DNA of 64,000 nt, taken from Salinisphaera sp. Q1T1-3 (GTDB lineage Bacteria; Pseudomonadota; Gammaproteobacteria; Nevskiales; Salinisphaeraceae). The notes beneath the pieces are model-generated. The model saw only the letters and a list, made by a program, of their open reading frames with translations, had not been told where the DNA came from and did not search any database. The DNA is taken from assembly GCF_003602005.1 (NCBI RefSeq), contig NZ_QZWD01000002.1, forward strand, positions 186,001 through 250,000, read 5' to 3'. Below, piece after piece: positions 53,655 through 62,844 of the stretch (positions are counted from its first letter, which is position 1; every line of letters begins with the position of its first letter). The position numbers and the translations under genes were made by a program.

Positions 53655-55520
53655 TCAGCGGCGTGTCGTGTCGGTTGGGGTGTCGATATCCTCGGCGAGA
53701 AAACCGCCGGACTGCATGTGCCATAGCCGGGCGTAGAGCCCGTCGGCGGCGATCAATGCGTCGTGGGTACCGGTTTCGACGATGGCGCCCTCGTCGATGA
53801 CGACCAGCCGGTCGAGCGCGGCGATGGTGGACAGACGATGGGCCACGGCGATGACTGTCTTGTCGGCCATCACGGCATGCAGGTTGTCGGTGATCGCGGC
53901 TTCGATTTCCGAGTCCAGCGCGGCCGTGGCCTCGTCGAGCAGGAGGATCGGCGCGTTCTTGAGCATGACACGCGCGAGCGCGACACGTTGGCGCTGGCCG
54001 CCGGAGAGTTTCACGCCGCGCTCGCCGACGTGGGCATCCAGGCCACGCCGGCCCTTGTTGTCGACCAGATCACGGATGAAGCCGGCATGGGCGGCCTCGA
54101 TTGCCGCCCAGAGTTCGGCGTCGGTGGCTGCCGGGCGGCCGTAGCGGATGTTGTCGGCGATCGAGCGATGCAGCAGGGCGGTGTCCTGCGTGACCATGCC
54201 GATGGCCTCGCGTAGCGATGCCTGGGTGACGGTGGTGATGTCCTGGCCGTCGATGGTGATCCGGCCGTTTTCGAGTTCGTGAAAGCGCAGCAGCAGCGAC
54301 AGCAGCGTGGATTTGCCGGCGCCCGACCGGCCGACGAGGCCGATCTTTTCGCCGGGGGCGATGTGCAACGAGAAATCCGCGATCACGCCGGCATCGTCGC
54401 GGCCATAGTGGAAGGCGATGTTGTCGAAGTCGATGGCACCGGCGGTGACGGCCAGCGGCGCGGCGCCCGGCGTATCCACGATGGCGCGATTGGCCGTGAA
54501 GCTGCCCATGCCGTCGCGAATGGTGCCAATATGCTCGAACAGGTTCGAGACTTCCCACATGATCCACTGGCTCATGCCGTTGAGCTGGAGCACGAGGCCG
54601 ACGGCAGTGGCCACGGCACCGGCGGTGATGGCCCGTTCGCTCCAGAACGCGATGCCCAGGCCAGTGACGGAAAACAGCAGACAGGCGTTCAGCAGATACA
54701 GGCTGGCGTAGAAGCCGTTGATGCGCCGCATCTGGGTATAGACGGTCGACAGGAACGCCTGCATCGCATCGCGGGCGTAGTCGGATTCGCGCTCGGTGTG
54801 GGCGAACAGTTTGACGGTGGCAATGTTGGTGTAGGCATCCACCACGCGGCCGGTCATCTCGGCGCGCTCGTTGGCCTGGGCCTGGGCGATGGCCTGTAGC
54901 CGCGGCAGGAAATAGCGCAGCAGCGCGATGTAGCCGATCAGCCAGCCGAGAAAGGGCAGTGCCAGCCGCCAGTCCGCACCGGCGACCATGACCACCACGC
55001 CGCCGAAATACACGGCGACGTAGAGCAGCACGTCCACGAATTTCATCATCACTTCGCGGATGGCCAGAGCCGACTGCATCATCTTGGAGGCGATGCGCCC
55101 GGCGAAGTCGTCCTGGAAATAATCCAGCGACTGGGCGAGCAGCCAGCGGTGGACCTGCCAGCGAAAGCGCATGGGGACGTTCGGCGCCATGGCCTGGAAC
55201 GTGGTGAGCCCCTGGCCGAACACCAGAGCCGGCAGCAGGGCCAGGACCACCAGCGCCATGCCCAGCAGTTGCCAGGCGTTGTTCGCCAGAAAATGCGCAC
55301 GGTCGGCGGTGGCGAACCAGTCCACGATGTGCCCGAGAAAGCCGTAGAGCGAAACCTCGATGATCGAGGCCGCGGCCGTCAGCACGGCGGTCGCGATCAA
55401 CAGTTTCCAGACCGGCCGGGCATAGAACGCCACGAAGCGCGGAATGCTGGTATCGGGGGGCGTCCGGTCGTCGGCAGGGAACGGATCGACCAGGCGTTCA
55501 AACAGACGGAACACGGCCAC
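53655..55520 (-). CDS. ABC exporter half-transporter (MsbA/MDR type)
   Basis: 621 residues with a fused membrane and nucleotide-binding domain. N-terminal about 330 residues: six helices of the ABC type I exporter fold (VWKLLIATAVLTAAASIIEVSLYGFLGHIVDWF; FGGVVVMVAGADWRLALPFLGWL). C-terminal: Walker A GRSGAGKSTLLS, Q-loop VTQDTALLHRS, signature LSGGQRQRVALARVML, Walker B ILLLDEATAALD and switch His AVAHRLST. It works as a homodimer exporting lipids or drugs. Adjacent to the EamA gene on the same strand with an 93-bp gap. Confidence 0.93.
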   Translation of the reverse strand: MAVFRLFERLVDPFPADDRTPPDTSIPRFVAFYARPVWKLLIATAVLTAAASIIEVSLYGFLGHIVDWFATADRAHFLANNAWQLLGMALVVLALLPALVFGQGLTTFQAMAPNVPMRFRWQVHRWLLAQSLDYFQDDFAGRIASKMMQSALAIREVMMKFVDVLLYVAVYFGGVVVMVAGADWRLALPFLGWLIGYIALLRYFLPRLQAIAQAQANERAEMTGRVVDAYTNIATVKLFAHTERESDYARDAMQAFLSTVYTQMRRINGFYASLYLLNACLLFSVTGLGIAFWSERAITAGAVATAVGLVLQLNGMSQWIMWEVSNLFEHIGTIRDGMGSFTANRAIVDTPGAAPLAVTAGAIDFDNIAFHYGRDDAGVIADFSLHIAPGEKIGLVGRSGAGKSTLLSLLLRFHELENGRITIDGQDITTVTQASLREAIGMVTQDTALLHRSIADNIRYGRPAATDAELWAAIEAAHAGFIRDLVDNKGRRGLDAHVGERGVKLSGGQRQRVALARVMLKNAPILLLDEATAALDSEIEAAITDNLHAVMADKTVIAVAHRLSTIAALDRLVVIDEGAIVETGTHDALIAADGLYARLWHMQSGGFLAEDIDTPTDTTRR

Positions 55521-55644
55521 TGGCAGCGTCGTTGGAGGCCGCCATCGAGGAATTTGGGGGCGAGTCTAAACCAATCGCGGCACCGGGCTGACCGCGGACG
55601 CGCGATCGGTTATCGCTTTGCGAATGCCCGCAGAGAAAAGACCG

Positions 55645-56877
55645 TCAGGCCGGCTTGGCATGTTGTGCCCGATGCCGGGCATGGCAACCGGCCGCCGTCT
55701 GTAGCGCGCCGGCCACGAGCAGCGCGTTGAGCGGCGCAATGCCGGGCAACAGATGCGCGCCGAGAATGCCGGCGGCCCAGGCGATCAGCGGCGCGGCGCG
55801 CCAGGCCGGCGCCTCGGCCAGTGCTGTCTGGTGATCGCGCTGTTTCGTCCGCATCGCATGGTCGACGATCAACACCGCGCCGATCGGCGGCAGGGCGCTC
55901 GACAGAAACGTCAGCCAGCCGACGAAATCCTGATACAGCCACTGTGCGCTCACGGTGCCGATCGCGCCGCCGGCCAGCACGAGCCAGCGCTTGGGCCAGC
56001 CCGTGATGTTGGCCAGACCCAGCGACGAGGCATAAAGCGCGTTGTCGTTGGTGGTCCAGATATTCAGCCCGAGCACGAGAATCGCCGGCAGGATCAGGCC
56101 CTGCGCGAACATCACGCGCGAGATGTCGGCCTCGCCGTAGACCAGCGCACCGGCTGCGCCGAAGACGAACATCAGCGCATTGCCCAGCGCGAAGGCGATG
56201 AGAGTCGCGGTGACGGCGGCGGCCGGCGTCCGCGCGAAACGCACGAAGTCCGGCGTGAGCGTCGCCGCGCTGATGAACGAGCCGATGCAGGTCGAGAGCG
56301 CCGCGGCGAGCGTGATCGGCTGCTGTGGCTGCAGTGTCATCATCGCTGCCGGGCCGCCCGCCTGCGAGACTGCCTCGATTACCGAGAACGTGCCGAGCAG
56401 GGCGATCGCAGGAACGGCGATTACGCTGAGGACCGTCAGCGCTCGGAAACCGAGATAGGCCGTGGCCGTCATCAGAATACCGCCGGCGGCGATGAGTATC
56501 GGCATCGGGACCGGGCTGACCTCGGCGATCGGCAGGGCGAACATCACCACGCCCACACCGAACCAGCCGATCTGGGTGCCGGCCAGCGCGGCCGAGGCCA
56601 GAGCCGAGCCACGGCGGCCGAACGTCAGCCGGGCCAGCAGGTGTGTCGACAGGCCCGTGCGCCCGGCGAACCAGGCCAGGGCCGCCGCATACAGGCCGAG
56701 TACGAGATTGCCCGCGGCCACGACCGCAAAGAACGTCGGGGGCGCCACACCGTTGCCGAGCGTGCCGCCGGCCCACATGCTGGCCGAGAAGAACGTCAGG
56801 CCGAGCATGACGGCGAGAATCGAGATGAATCCGCGCCGCGCGTCGGCGGGCACCGCGGTGAACTCGTGGTCGGTCAT
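55645..56877 (-). CDS. CodB-like cytosine/purine permease (NCS1 family)
   Basis: About 410 residues, twelve helices. LGLTFFSASMWAGGTLGNGVAPPTFFAVVAAGN and LSTHLLARLTFGRRGSALASAALAGTQIGWFGVGVVMFALP match the CodB pattern of NCS1 nucleobase:cation symporters. The ATG at 56877 gives MTDHEFTAVPADARRG, the common NCS1 cytoplasmic N-terminus; a frame from 56919 adds 14 atypical residues. No codA deaminase is adjacent, so the nucleobase is not certain. Confidence 0.88.
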   Translation of the reverse strand: MTDHEFTAVPADARRGFISILAVMLGLTFFSASMWAGGTLGNGVAPPTFFAVVAAGNLVLGLYAAALAWFAGRTGLSTHLLARLTFGRRGSALASAALAGTQIGWFGVGVVMFALPIAEVSPVPMPILIAAGGILMTATAYLGFRALTVLSVIAVPAIALLGTFSVIEAVSQAGGPAAMMTLQPQQPITLAAALSTCIGSFISAATLTPDFVRFARTPAAAVTATLIAFALGNALMFVFGAAGALVYGEADISRVMFAQGLILPAILVLGLNIWTTNDNALYASSLGLANITGWPKRWLVLAGGAIGTVSAQWLYQDFVGWLTFLSSALPPIGAVLIVDHAMRTKQRDHQTALAEAPAWRAAPLIAWAAGILGAHLLPGIAPLNALLVAGALQTAAGCHARHRAQHAKPA

Positions 56878-57104
56878 GGTCGAGGCGCGCTCCGTGCAGC
56901 GATAATCGGGCCGACACAAGCAAGCATCGCGCCGTTATCGGTGCGATTCGGCCGGCCACGGGGAGACGACTCACGCCGCCGGTTGGCAGTCCGACACATC
57001 AAAAGGCCAGGCCGTCAGGGCGATCGTCGGTGCGCGATTTTCGGCCGGCCTGTCCCGGCTTGCAATGCCGGCGCGGCAATATAGCGCCGGCGACGGTGGC
57101 GCGT

Positions 57105-57725
57105 TCAGCGCAGCGGGTGAAACGTGAGTGCGGCCGAGTTCATGCAGTAGCGCAGCCCGGTGGGTTGCGGCCCGTCGTGGAAGACGTGGCCAAGATGGGC
57201 CGCGCAGCGTGTGCAGGCGATCTCGGTTCGGGTGACGCCGAAGCTGCTGTCGCGATGCTCGACCACGTTATGTGCGTTGATCGGCTGGTAGAAGCTCGGC
57301 CAGCCGGTGCCGGAATGAAACTGCGTGGCGCTGTCGTAGAGCGCGGTATCGCAGCAGACACACCGATAGAGCCCGTGCTGTGACGGCAGTTTGTAATACG
57401 CCCCCGTGAACGCGCGTTCCGTGCCCGATTCGCGCGTGATGTGATACACCGCCCGGGACAGTTGCGCACGCCATTCGGCCGGTGTGTGGATGACACGAGG
57501 CCGCTGTTGCAGACCCTGGAGACGACCGTCGCTGTCGTAGACCGCAATGGTCACCGGGCCCTGATCGGCAGGTGTATTGGCATTGGCCGCCGTCCGGCCC
57601 GTCGTTTCTTCGGCCCGGGCGCAGCCGCTCAGACCGCCGAAGGCGAGTACGCCGGCCCCGGCCAGCGTGCCGACGAGTAATCGGCGGCGCGTGGTATTCG
57701 TATCGTCATGTCGCTGATCTGTCAT
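57105..57725 (-). CDS. msrB: Tat-type lipoprotein methionine-R-sulfoxide reductase
   Basis: 206 residues. N-terminus TTRRRLLVG, a hydrophobic run and the lipobox LSGC: a twin-arginine lipoprotein signal. The MsrB domain follows: zinc site CVCC and CTRC, FHSGTGWPSFYQPI, AHLGHVFHDGPQPTG and the catalytic Cys of RYCMNSAAL. It reduces methionine-R-sulfoxide in proteins, here in the envelope. Its ATG overlaps the stop of the molybdoenzyme gene upstream (57722-57725), so the two are coupled. Most MsrB are cytoplasmic; a Tat-lipoprotein form beside a molybdoenzyme is less common. Confidence 0.9.
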   Translation of the reverse strand: MTDQRHDDTNTTRRRLLVGTLAGAGVLAFGGLSGCARAEETTGRTAANANTPADQGPVTIAVYDSDGRLQGLQQRPRVIHTPAEWRAQLSRAVYHITRESGTERAFTGAYYKLPSQHGLYRCVCCDTALYDSATQFHSGTGWPSFYQPINAHNVVEHRDSSFGVTRTEIACTRCAAHLGHVFHDGPQPTGLRYCMNSAALTFHPLR

Positions 57726-58516
57726 ATGCCGGCCCACCAGTTGTAGCCGCGATCCTCCCAGTAGCCGCCCTTGCCGCCCTGGATATGATCGAAGGATTCG
57801 ACGAGTTCGATATTCATGACGTATTTGGCCATCTTGTAGCCGAGCTGGCGCTCGGCTCGCAGCCGGATCGGGGCACCGTTGGCGACCGGGAGATCGGCCC
57901 CGTTGAGGCCATAGGCCAGCAACGTCTGTGGGTGATGGGCCTCGATCATGTCCAGGCTTTCGTAATAGGGCTGCGGCGCGTTGTAGAGATGGTCCGCGCA
58001 GTGGAAGACCACGAACCGCGCGCGATCGGTCGGGCCGACGCGCTCGAGCACATGGGCCAGCGGTACGCCGGTCCACTGACCGATACAGGACCAGCCCTCG
58101 ACACAATCGTGTCGCGTGATCTGCGTGCGTGACGGCATGGCTTTCAGGTCCGCCAGCGAGAACTGCATCGGTGTCGTCACGGCCCCGTGCACGCCGAGCC
58201 GATAATCGGCAAAGCCGTCGGCGAGCAGCGATCGATAGACATCGCTCTGGGGCTGGATCGAGCCGTTGGCGCGGAATTCCGGCGCAATGTCCCGGGCCGG
58301 ATACTCGCGCGCCAGGGCCTCGCGCGAGGAGACAAGACGCATCGCGGCCTGTGTCAGATCCTGGGTACGCGAGAGCGCATCCTGTACGGGTTGGCTCTGG
58401 GTCCAGTCGCAGCCGGCGAGCAACCCGGTAGCACCGAGCGCGCCGATTCCGCGTAGCAGGCGCCGGCGGGCCGGGTTGACGGCGCCGGGCCGCGGGACAG
58501 TTCTGTCGTCACTCAC
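57722..58516 (-). CDS. molybdopterin-dependent oxidoreductase, Tat lipoprotein (sulfite-oxidase fold)
   Basis: 264 residues. Signal with PARRRLLRG and lipobox LAGC. The Mo-cofactor domain has the ligand Cys in RHDCVEGWSC, then IGQWTGVPLAHVLERV, and RLRAERQLGYKMAKYVMNIELV near the end, as in the YedY/MsrP-like sulfite oxidase family. In E. coli MsrP repairs oxidised methionine in periplasmic proteins, with electrons from the heme protein MsrQ. The next gene upstream encodes a cytochrome b and the next downstream MsrB, so a repair role is likely but not proven. Confidence 0.88.
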   Translation of the reverse strand: MSDDRTVPRPGAVNPARRRLLRGIGALGATGLLAGCDWTQSQPVQDALSRTQDLTQAAMRLVSSREALAREYPARDIAPEFRANGSIQPQSDVYRSLLADGFADYRLGVHGAVTTPMQFSLADLKAMPSRTQITRHDCVEGWSCIGQWTGVPLAHVLERVGPTDRARFVVFHCADHLYNAPQPYYESLDMIEAHHPQTLLAYGLNGADLPVANGAPIRLRAERQLGYKMAKYVMNIELVESFDHIQGGKGGYWEDRGYNWWAGI

Positions 58517-59366
58517 GATCGGTCTCCGGGGCAGCCGTGGCCTCGTCGGCGCGTCGCTCGATGCGATACCCGCCGGTGATCATCGCGCGCATGTTGTTGA
58601 ACACGCCCGAAACCAGGACCAGCAGGACGTGCACGAAAAAGAAACCGACGAGCAGGAAGGCCGAGATGAAATGCAGTGTCCGTGCGCTCTGATGACCGCC
58701 GAACAGATACGTCAGCCAGGGCCAGGCGGCATCCATGTAGGGCGACATCGTCAGTCCGGTCAGCACCATCATGGGCAGGAGCACGAACAGGACCAGCAGA
58801 TAGGTCAGTTTCTGGATGACGTTGTAACCGGCCATGCGCACGAACCGGAACCGCGCATGGGCTGCGACTTCGCGGCCGAGATGCCGCATCTCGCCGCGAT
58901 GTACACCGATCAGGCGCCGGCGTCGACGGCTTGCGATTGAATAGACGAGATAGCCCGCCAACAGCACGCCGAATACCCAGGCCGCAGCGAAATGCCATTG
59001 CCGGCCAAGCGCCAGCCACTGGCTGTCGGGCAGGGTGGCCCAGGCCGGGAACGCCCGGACCTGGCCCTGGCCGTCGGCCCGTGACCAGCCGAGCACGCCG
59101 GTGGTCGGAATATGCCAGCCGTCGATCGCCAGATAGCCCTGGGGATTGCCATCCGGCCCCCGGCGGGCGCCGATCGAAAGGACGGGGTCGTCGAAGCTGG
59201 ACCCGTGGCCCCAGTAAAGCGCTGGATGGGCGTTAAAAATCTGCAGCCCGCTCATCAATAGAACAAGCAGGCAGAGTGCATTGACCCAGTGCCACAGGCG
59301 GGTCGTGATGCCATGACGCTTGATGCGCATCGTTTCCGATCGAGTGTCGGCGCCGGGCTCGGACAT
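58509..59366 (-). CDS. membrane cytochrome b (b561/Ni-Fe hydrogenase type)
   Basis: 285 residues with four to five helices. IKRHGITTRLWHWVNALCLLVLLMSGLQI carries the first heme His; GRQWHFAAAWVFGVLLAGYLVYS the second; LHFISAFLLVGFFFVHVLLVLVSGVF the C-terminal pair. This is the PF01292-type di-heme cytochrome b that passes quinol electrons to a periplasmic partner. It overlaps the molybdoenzyme gene by 8 bp, so it is probably the electron donor of that enzyme, taking the place of MsrQ. In-frame ATGs at 59366 and 59330. Confidence 0.9.
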   Translation of the reverse strand: MSEPGADTRSETMRIKRHGITTRLWHWVNALCLLVLLMSGLQIFNAHPALYWGHGSSFDDPVLSIGARRGPDGNPQGYLAIDGWHIPTTGVLGWSRADGQGQVRAFPAWATLPDSQWLALGRQWHFAAAWVFGVLLAGYLVYSIASRRRRRLIGVHRGEMRHLGREVAAHARFRFVRMAGYNVIQKLTYLLVLFVLLPMMVLTGLTMSPYMDAAWPWLTYLFGGHQSARTLHFISAFLLVGFFFVHVLLVLVSGVFNNMRAMITGGYRIERRADEATAAPETDRE

Positions 59367-59499
59367 GGCAGGACCAGGGCAGCGGGATGATATTCGAATT
59401 GTACGCGACCGAATTGCGAGCTATGGAAATCCGCGCAGCCGGCCGGTGTTGTGTCTCCTATCTACTACGCATGCCCGGGCGGTGCCGTTGCAGTGGGGC

Positions 59500-59895
59500 T
59501 CAGCCGGCGGTCGGCGGTGTCGCGTCCTCGGCCGAGGTTTCCGACAGGTCATCGTCCGGCATGGGGGCGTCGGATGTGCCTGCCGTCGGCGCCGTGTCGT
59601 TGTCGGAGCGGGCCGTATCCGGGCGCTGATCACCGTGCTGTTCGGCCTGGTGGGCCTGTTCATACTGCTTGAGCTGGGCGTCGTCCGGTGCGTGGAAATT
59701 GTCGGCGCCGTAATCGGTGCTGCTGGGTTGCGGTAACGGGCCGTCCGACGAGGGATCGTCGCCGGATGCCGCCGGGGCGCCGACATCGGATGCATCGACG
59801 GTCTGGTTGTCGGCGGCCGCGGCGGTACCACCGGCCAGCGTGCCAAGCACGAGTGCGAGTGCGAGCGCGCCAGTCTGGCGCCAGTCGATCTTCAT
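59500..59895 (-). CDS. exported acidic low-complexity protein
   Basis: 131 residues from the ATG at 59895 (GGAGAC upstream). Signal peptide with WRQTGALALALVLGTLAGGTAAAAD; the mature part is rich in Asp, Ser, Pro, Gln, Thr and Ala (TVDASDVGAPAASGDDPSSDG; QLKQYEQAHQAEQHGDQRPD) with no Cys and no predicted fold. A disordered periplasmic or surface protein; I do not recognise a family. It is divergent from modA. The in-frame extension to 60066 overlaps the modA leader and is rejected. Confidence 0.65.
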   Translation of the reverse strand: MKIDWRQTGALALALVLGTLAGGTAAAADNQTVDASDVGAPAASGDDPSSDGPLPQPSSTDYGADNFHAPDDAQLKQYEQAHQAEQHGDQRPDTARSDNDTAPTAGTSDAPMPDDDLSETSAEDATPPTAG

Positions 59896-59978
59896 GAAGC
59901 CTGTCTCCGTGGGATGACATTGCAGGACCGGCAACGTGCACCGGTTTGAATACGTGCGCTCGGCGCGATCCTGTGTTT

Positions 59979-60002
59979 CGATATGTAGCCGTATAAATTG
60001 CG
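59979..60002. promoter_or_regulatory. possible ModE-like site overlapping the modA -10
   Basis: CGATATGTAGCCGTATAAAT is a loose inverted repeat of TAT-type halves around a 6-bp centre, similar in shape to ModE operators, and includes a TATAAA box at 59992-59997 that would be the modA -10. No modE gene is in the window. Confidence 0.3.
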
Positions 60003-60044
60003 CGCCGGCCGGTCCGGCCGGCCCGTACTCGAGGGAGTTTTCCA

Positions 60045-60860
60045 ATGAAGCGTCTGTCTGTGACAACGGCTGCGGTCGTATGTTTCCTGGCCGCGGCTGT
60101 GAGCGCGCCCGTCCAGGCCGCCAGCGATACGCCGGATCAGAGTAAACCGCTGGTGGTGTTTGCCGCCGCCAGTCTGAAGAATGCGATGGACGGGGTGGTC
60201 TCGGCCTACGAGAAGCAGCATCCCGACACCGATGTGAAAGTCAGTTATGCCGGCAGCTCCACGCTGGCGCGACAGATCGAGGCCGGGGCACCGGCCGATG
60301 TCTATGTCTCGGCCAATCAGCAATGGATGGACAAGCTCGGCGACGACGGGCTCATCGACAAGCAGAGCCGCTACAACCTGCTCGGCAATTCGCTGGTGCT
60401 GGTTGCGCCGAAGGACAGCAAGGCCCAGGTCAAGCTCGTCAAGAACGTCGATCTGGCCAGCAAGCTCGGCCAGGGCGGTTATCTGGCGATGGCCAATACC
60501 GACGCCGTCCCGGCCGGCATCTACGGCAAGCACGCGTTGCAGCATCTTGGCGTGTGGAAGAGTCTGTCCGGCCGTATTGCCCAGGCGGACGACGTTCGCG
60601 CCGCGCTGGCGCTGGTCTCGCGTGGCGAGTCGCCGTTCGGTGTGGTCTATTCCTCCGATGCCGTCGCCGACAAGGGTGTGCGGGTGGTCGACACCTTCCC
60701 CGAGGACAGTCACAAGCCGATCGTGTATCCGGCGGCGGCCACGGCCGACAGCGATAACCCCGCCGATGCCGAGTTTCTGGGCTTTCTCAAGTCCGATACG
60801 GCGGCGCCCATCTTCAAGCGCTGGGGATTTCGTCTCGTCTCGCAGAGCGGCGGCCAGTAG
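60045..60860 (+). CDS. modA: molybdate ABC importer, periplasmic binding protein
   Basis: 271 residues. Signal peptide ending VQAASD. Mature ModA pattern: LVVFAAASLKNAMDGVVSAYEK, VSYAGSSTLARQIEAGAPADVYVSANQQWMD, RYNLLGNSLVLVAP, LAMANTDAVPAGIYGKHAL and YPAAATADSDNPADAEFLGFL. It binds molybdate and hands it to ModB. The molybdoenzyme encoded 1.5 kb to the left is one user. First gene of modABC; GAGGGAG precedes the ATG. Confidence 0.95.
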   Translation: MKRLSVTTAAVVCFLAAAVSAPVQAASDTPDQSKPLVVFAAASLKNAMDGVVSAYEKQHPDTDVKVSYAGSSTLARQIEAGAPADVYVSANQQWMDKLGDDGLIDKQSRYNLLGNSLVLVAPKDSKAQVKLVKNVDLASKLGQGGYLAMANTDAVPAGIYGKHALQHLGVWKSLSGRIAQADDVRAALALVSRGESPFGVVYSSDAVADKGVRVVDTFPEDSHKPIVYPAAATADSDNPADAEFLGFLKSDTAAPIFKRWGFRLVSQSGGQ

Positions 60861-60872
60861 GACTGCCCGGCG

Positions 60873-61571
60873 TTGTCGGCGCTCGACGTGCTCGATGCCG
60901 AGCAGTGGACGGTTGTCGCCCTCAGTCTGAGAGTGGCGGCCACGGCCGTGGCCTTCAGTCTGCCGCTGGCGCTGCTGGTGGCCTGGTTCCTGGCGCGCTC
61001 GCGCTCGCGGTGGCGCATGGTGGTCGATGCGCTCGTTCATCTGCCGCTGGTGCTGCCGCCGGTGGTCACGGGCTATCTGTTGCTCGTGGTCCTCGGGCGG
61101 CGTGGCCTGATCGGCGGCTGGCTGGATACCCATCTGGGCATTGTGTTCGCGTTTCACTGGACCGGCGCCGCGCTGGCCGGGGCCATCATGGGTTTCCCTT
61201 TGATGGTCCGGCCGATCCGTCTGTCGCTGGAGGCCATCGATCGTCGCGTGGAATCGGCTGCATCCACGCTCGGCGCCTCGTCGGTGATGGTCTGGCTGAG
61301 CGTGACCGTGCCGCTGGCCCTGCCGGGCGTGCTCGCCGGGCTGGTACTGGCCTTCGCGCGCGCGCTCGGCGAGTTCGGGGCCACGATCACGTTTGCCTCC
61401 AATATTCCCGGTGAAACCCGGACGCTGCCGCTGGCCATCTACAGCTATATCCAGATCCCGGGCGGGGAAGGTCAGGCCGCCCGCCTGATCGTGATCTCGG
61501 TGGTCGTCTCGCTCGGTGCCTTGATGGTCTCCGAGCTGGTCGCCCGACGGATCAAACGGCTGCAGGCATGA
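60873..61571 (+). CDS. modB: molybdate ABC importer permease
   Basis: 232 residues, five to six helices. FHWTGAALAGAIMGFPLMVRPIRLSLEAIDRRVESAASTLGAS and the EAA-type coupling loop ending in LGEFGATITFASNIPGETRTLPLAIY identify ModB. The start is taken as the TTG at 60873, 12 bp after modA; a GTG at 60888 is the alternative. The stop overlaps the modC ATG by 4 bp. Confidence 0.93.
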   Translation: MSALDVLDAEQWTVVALSLRVAATAVAFSLPLALLVAWFLARSRSRWRMVVDALVHLPLVLPPVVTGYLLLVVLGRRGLIGGWLDTHLGIVFAFHWTGAALAGAIMGFPLMVRPIRLSLEAIDRRVESAASTLGASSVMVWLSVTVPLALPGVLAGLVLAFARALGEFGATITFASNIPGETRTLPLAIYSYIQIPGGEGQAARLIVISVVVSLGALMVSELVARRIKRLQA

Positions 61572-62677
61572 GTATCGCGCTCGATTTCCGTCTCACGCAG
61601 GGCCGCTTCACGCTGGACTGCTCGCTTGCCAGCGCAGAACGCGTGGTTGGGCTGTTCGGCCCGTCCGGGGCGGGCAAGAGTTCGATCCTGCGGGTGCTGG
61701 CCGGGCTCGCCCGACCGGAAACCGGGCGCGTGGTCATCGGCGATCGCGTGGTCTTCGATGCCGAGCGCGGCATCAACGTGCCCGCGCACAAGCGTCGTAT
61801 CGGGTTCGTCTTCCAGCAGGCCCGGCTGTTTCCGCATTTCAACGTACGACATAACCTGGCCTATGGCGGCTGGTTCGCCCGTCATCGGCCGGATGCGCGC
61901 CGTTTCGACCAGGTGGTCGAGATGCTGGATATCGGCCCGCTGCTGGGCCGGCGCGTGGCGGCCCTGTCCGGCGGTGAGGCCCAGCGGGTGGCGATCGGCC
62001 GGGCGCTGTTGTCCGATCCTGCGATGCTGCTGCTCGACGAGCCGCTGGCCTCGCTCGATGCCTCGCGCAAGCAAGAGGTATTGCCTTACATCGCGCGTCT
62101 GAGCGCCGAAAGCGAGCTGCCCATCGTCTTTGTCAGTCATCAGCTGGATGAGCTGTTGCGCCTGGCCAATCGACACGTTGCGGTCGTCCAGGGCGGGCGC
62201 GTGGTCTTTTCCGGGGCGACCGCCGATTTTCTCTCGCGGCCGTCACTGCTCGGAGCCGAGGGGCATAAGGACACCGGCGTGCTGCTCAAGGCCCATGTGC
62301 ACGCCCACGATGTGGACGATGGATTGAGCGTTCTGGCCTGCCCACAGCAGCGTCTGTACGTGCCGCATCTGCCCGGTTATGCGCCGGGCGCCGAAGTGAC
62401 GGTGCACGTGCGCGCCCGCGACGTGATTCTGGCGCGGGCCGAACCCGGCGTGACCAGCGCGCTCAACGATCTGCGCGGTATCGTGGTGCACATCGCCGAG
62501 GATGCACCGGCGCATGCGGTTGATGTGATTCTGGATATCGACGGCCAGCGGCTCGATGCCCGGATCACGCGCAAGTCGGCGGCCGCGCTGGCGCTCCGGC
62601 CGGGCGACGGGGTACACGCGATCATCAAATCGCTGGCACTCGCCGAGCAGGCCTGGCAGCGGCTCGGCGGTCTCTGA
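61568..62677 (+). CDS. modC: molybdate ABC importer ATPase with Mop/TOBE domain
   Basis: 369 residues. Walker A GPSGAGKSSIL, Q-loop VFQQARLFPHFNVRHNL, signature LSGGEAQRVAIGRALL, Walker B MLLLDEPLASLD and switch His VSHQLDEL. The last 70 residues (ARAEPGVTSALNDLRGIVVHIAED ... LRPGDGVHAIIKSLAL) are the oxyanion-binding TOBE/Mop domain that can sense molybdate. It completes modABC. Confidence 0.95.
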   Translation: MSIALDFRLTQGRFTLDCSLASAERVVGLFGPSGAGKSSILRVLAGLARPETGRVVIGDRVVFDAERGINVPAHKRRIGFVFQQARLFPHFNVRHNLAYGGWFARHRPDARRFDQVVEMLDIGPLLGRRVAALSGGEAQRVAIGRALLSDPAMLLLDEPLASLDASRKQEVLPYIARLSAESELPIVFVSHQLDELLRLANRHVAVVQGGRVVFSGATADFLSRPSLLGAEGHKDTGVLLKAHVHAHDVDDGLSVLACPQQRLYVPHLPGYAPGAEVTVHVRARDVILARAEPGVTSALNDLRGIVVHIAEDAPAHAVDVILDIDGQRLDARITRKSAAALALRPGDGVHAIIKSLALAEQAWQRLGGL

Positions 62678-62844
62678 CGACCTGTGTCAACTTGGTCGAA
62701 GGCGCCGGTCATGCCACGTGACGCCGCGGGGCAGGCGTTGTAGTTTTAACCTGCATCGCGCCGCGTCGCGTTTGGCCTGGTCCCGTTGGGTGGGGAAGTG
62801 CCAGACGACTCGCGCCGGTCTTTTTATTCAAACCAGGGGGCAAC

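Noticed and set aside
55753-57084. 443-codon + strand frame across the CodB-like gene
   Set aside because: Arg/Gly/Ala-rich product without a fold; the - strand frame has clear membrane helices and NCS1 motifs.
59896-60044. Molybdenum-cofactor riboswitch before modA
   Set aside because: The leader is only about 50 nt after the likely start and lacks the multi-stem layout; a simple GC hairpin (about 60003-60022) is all that is visible.
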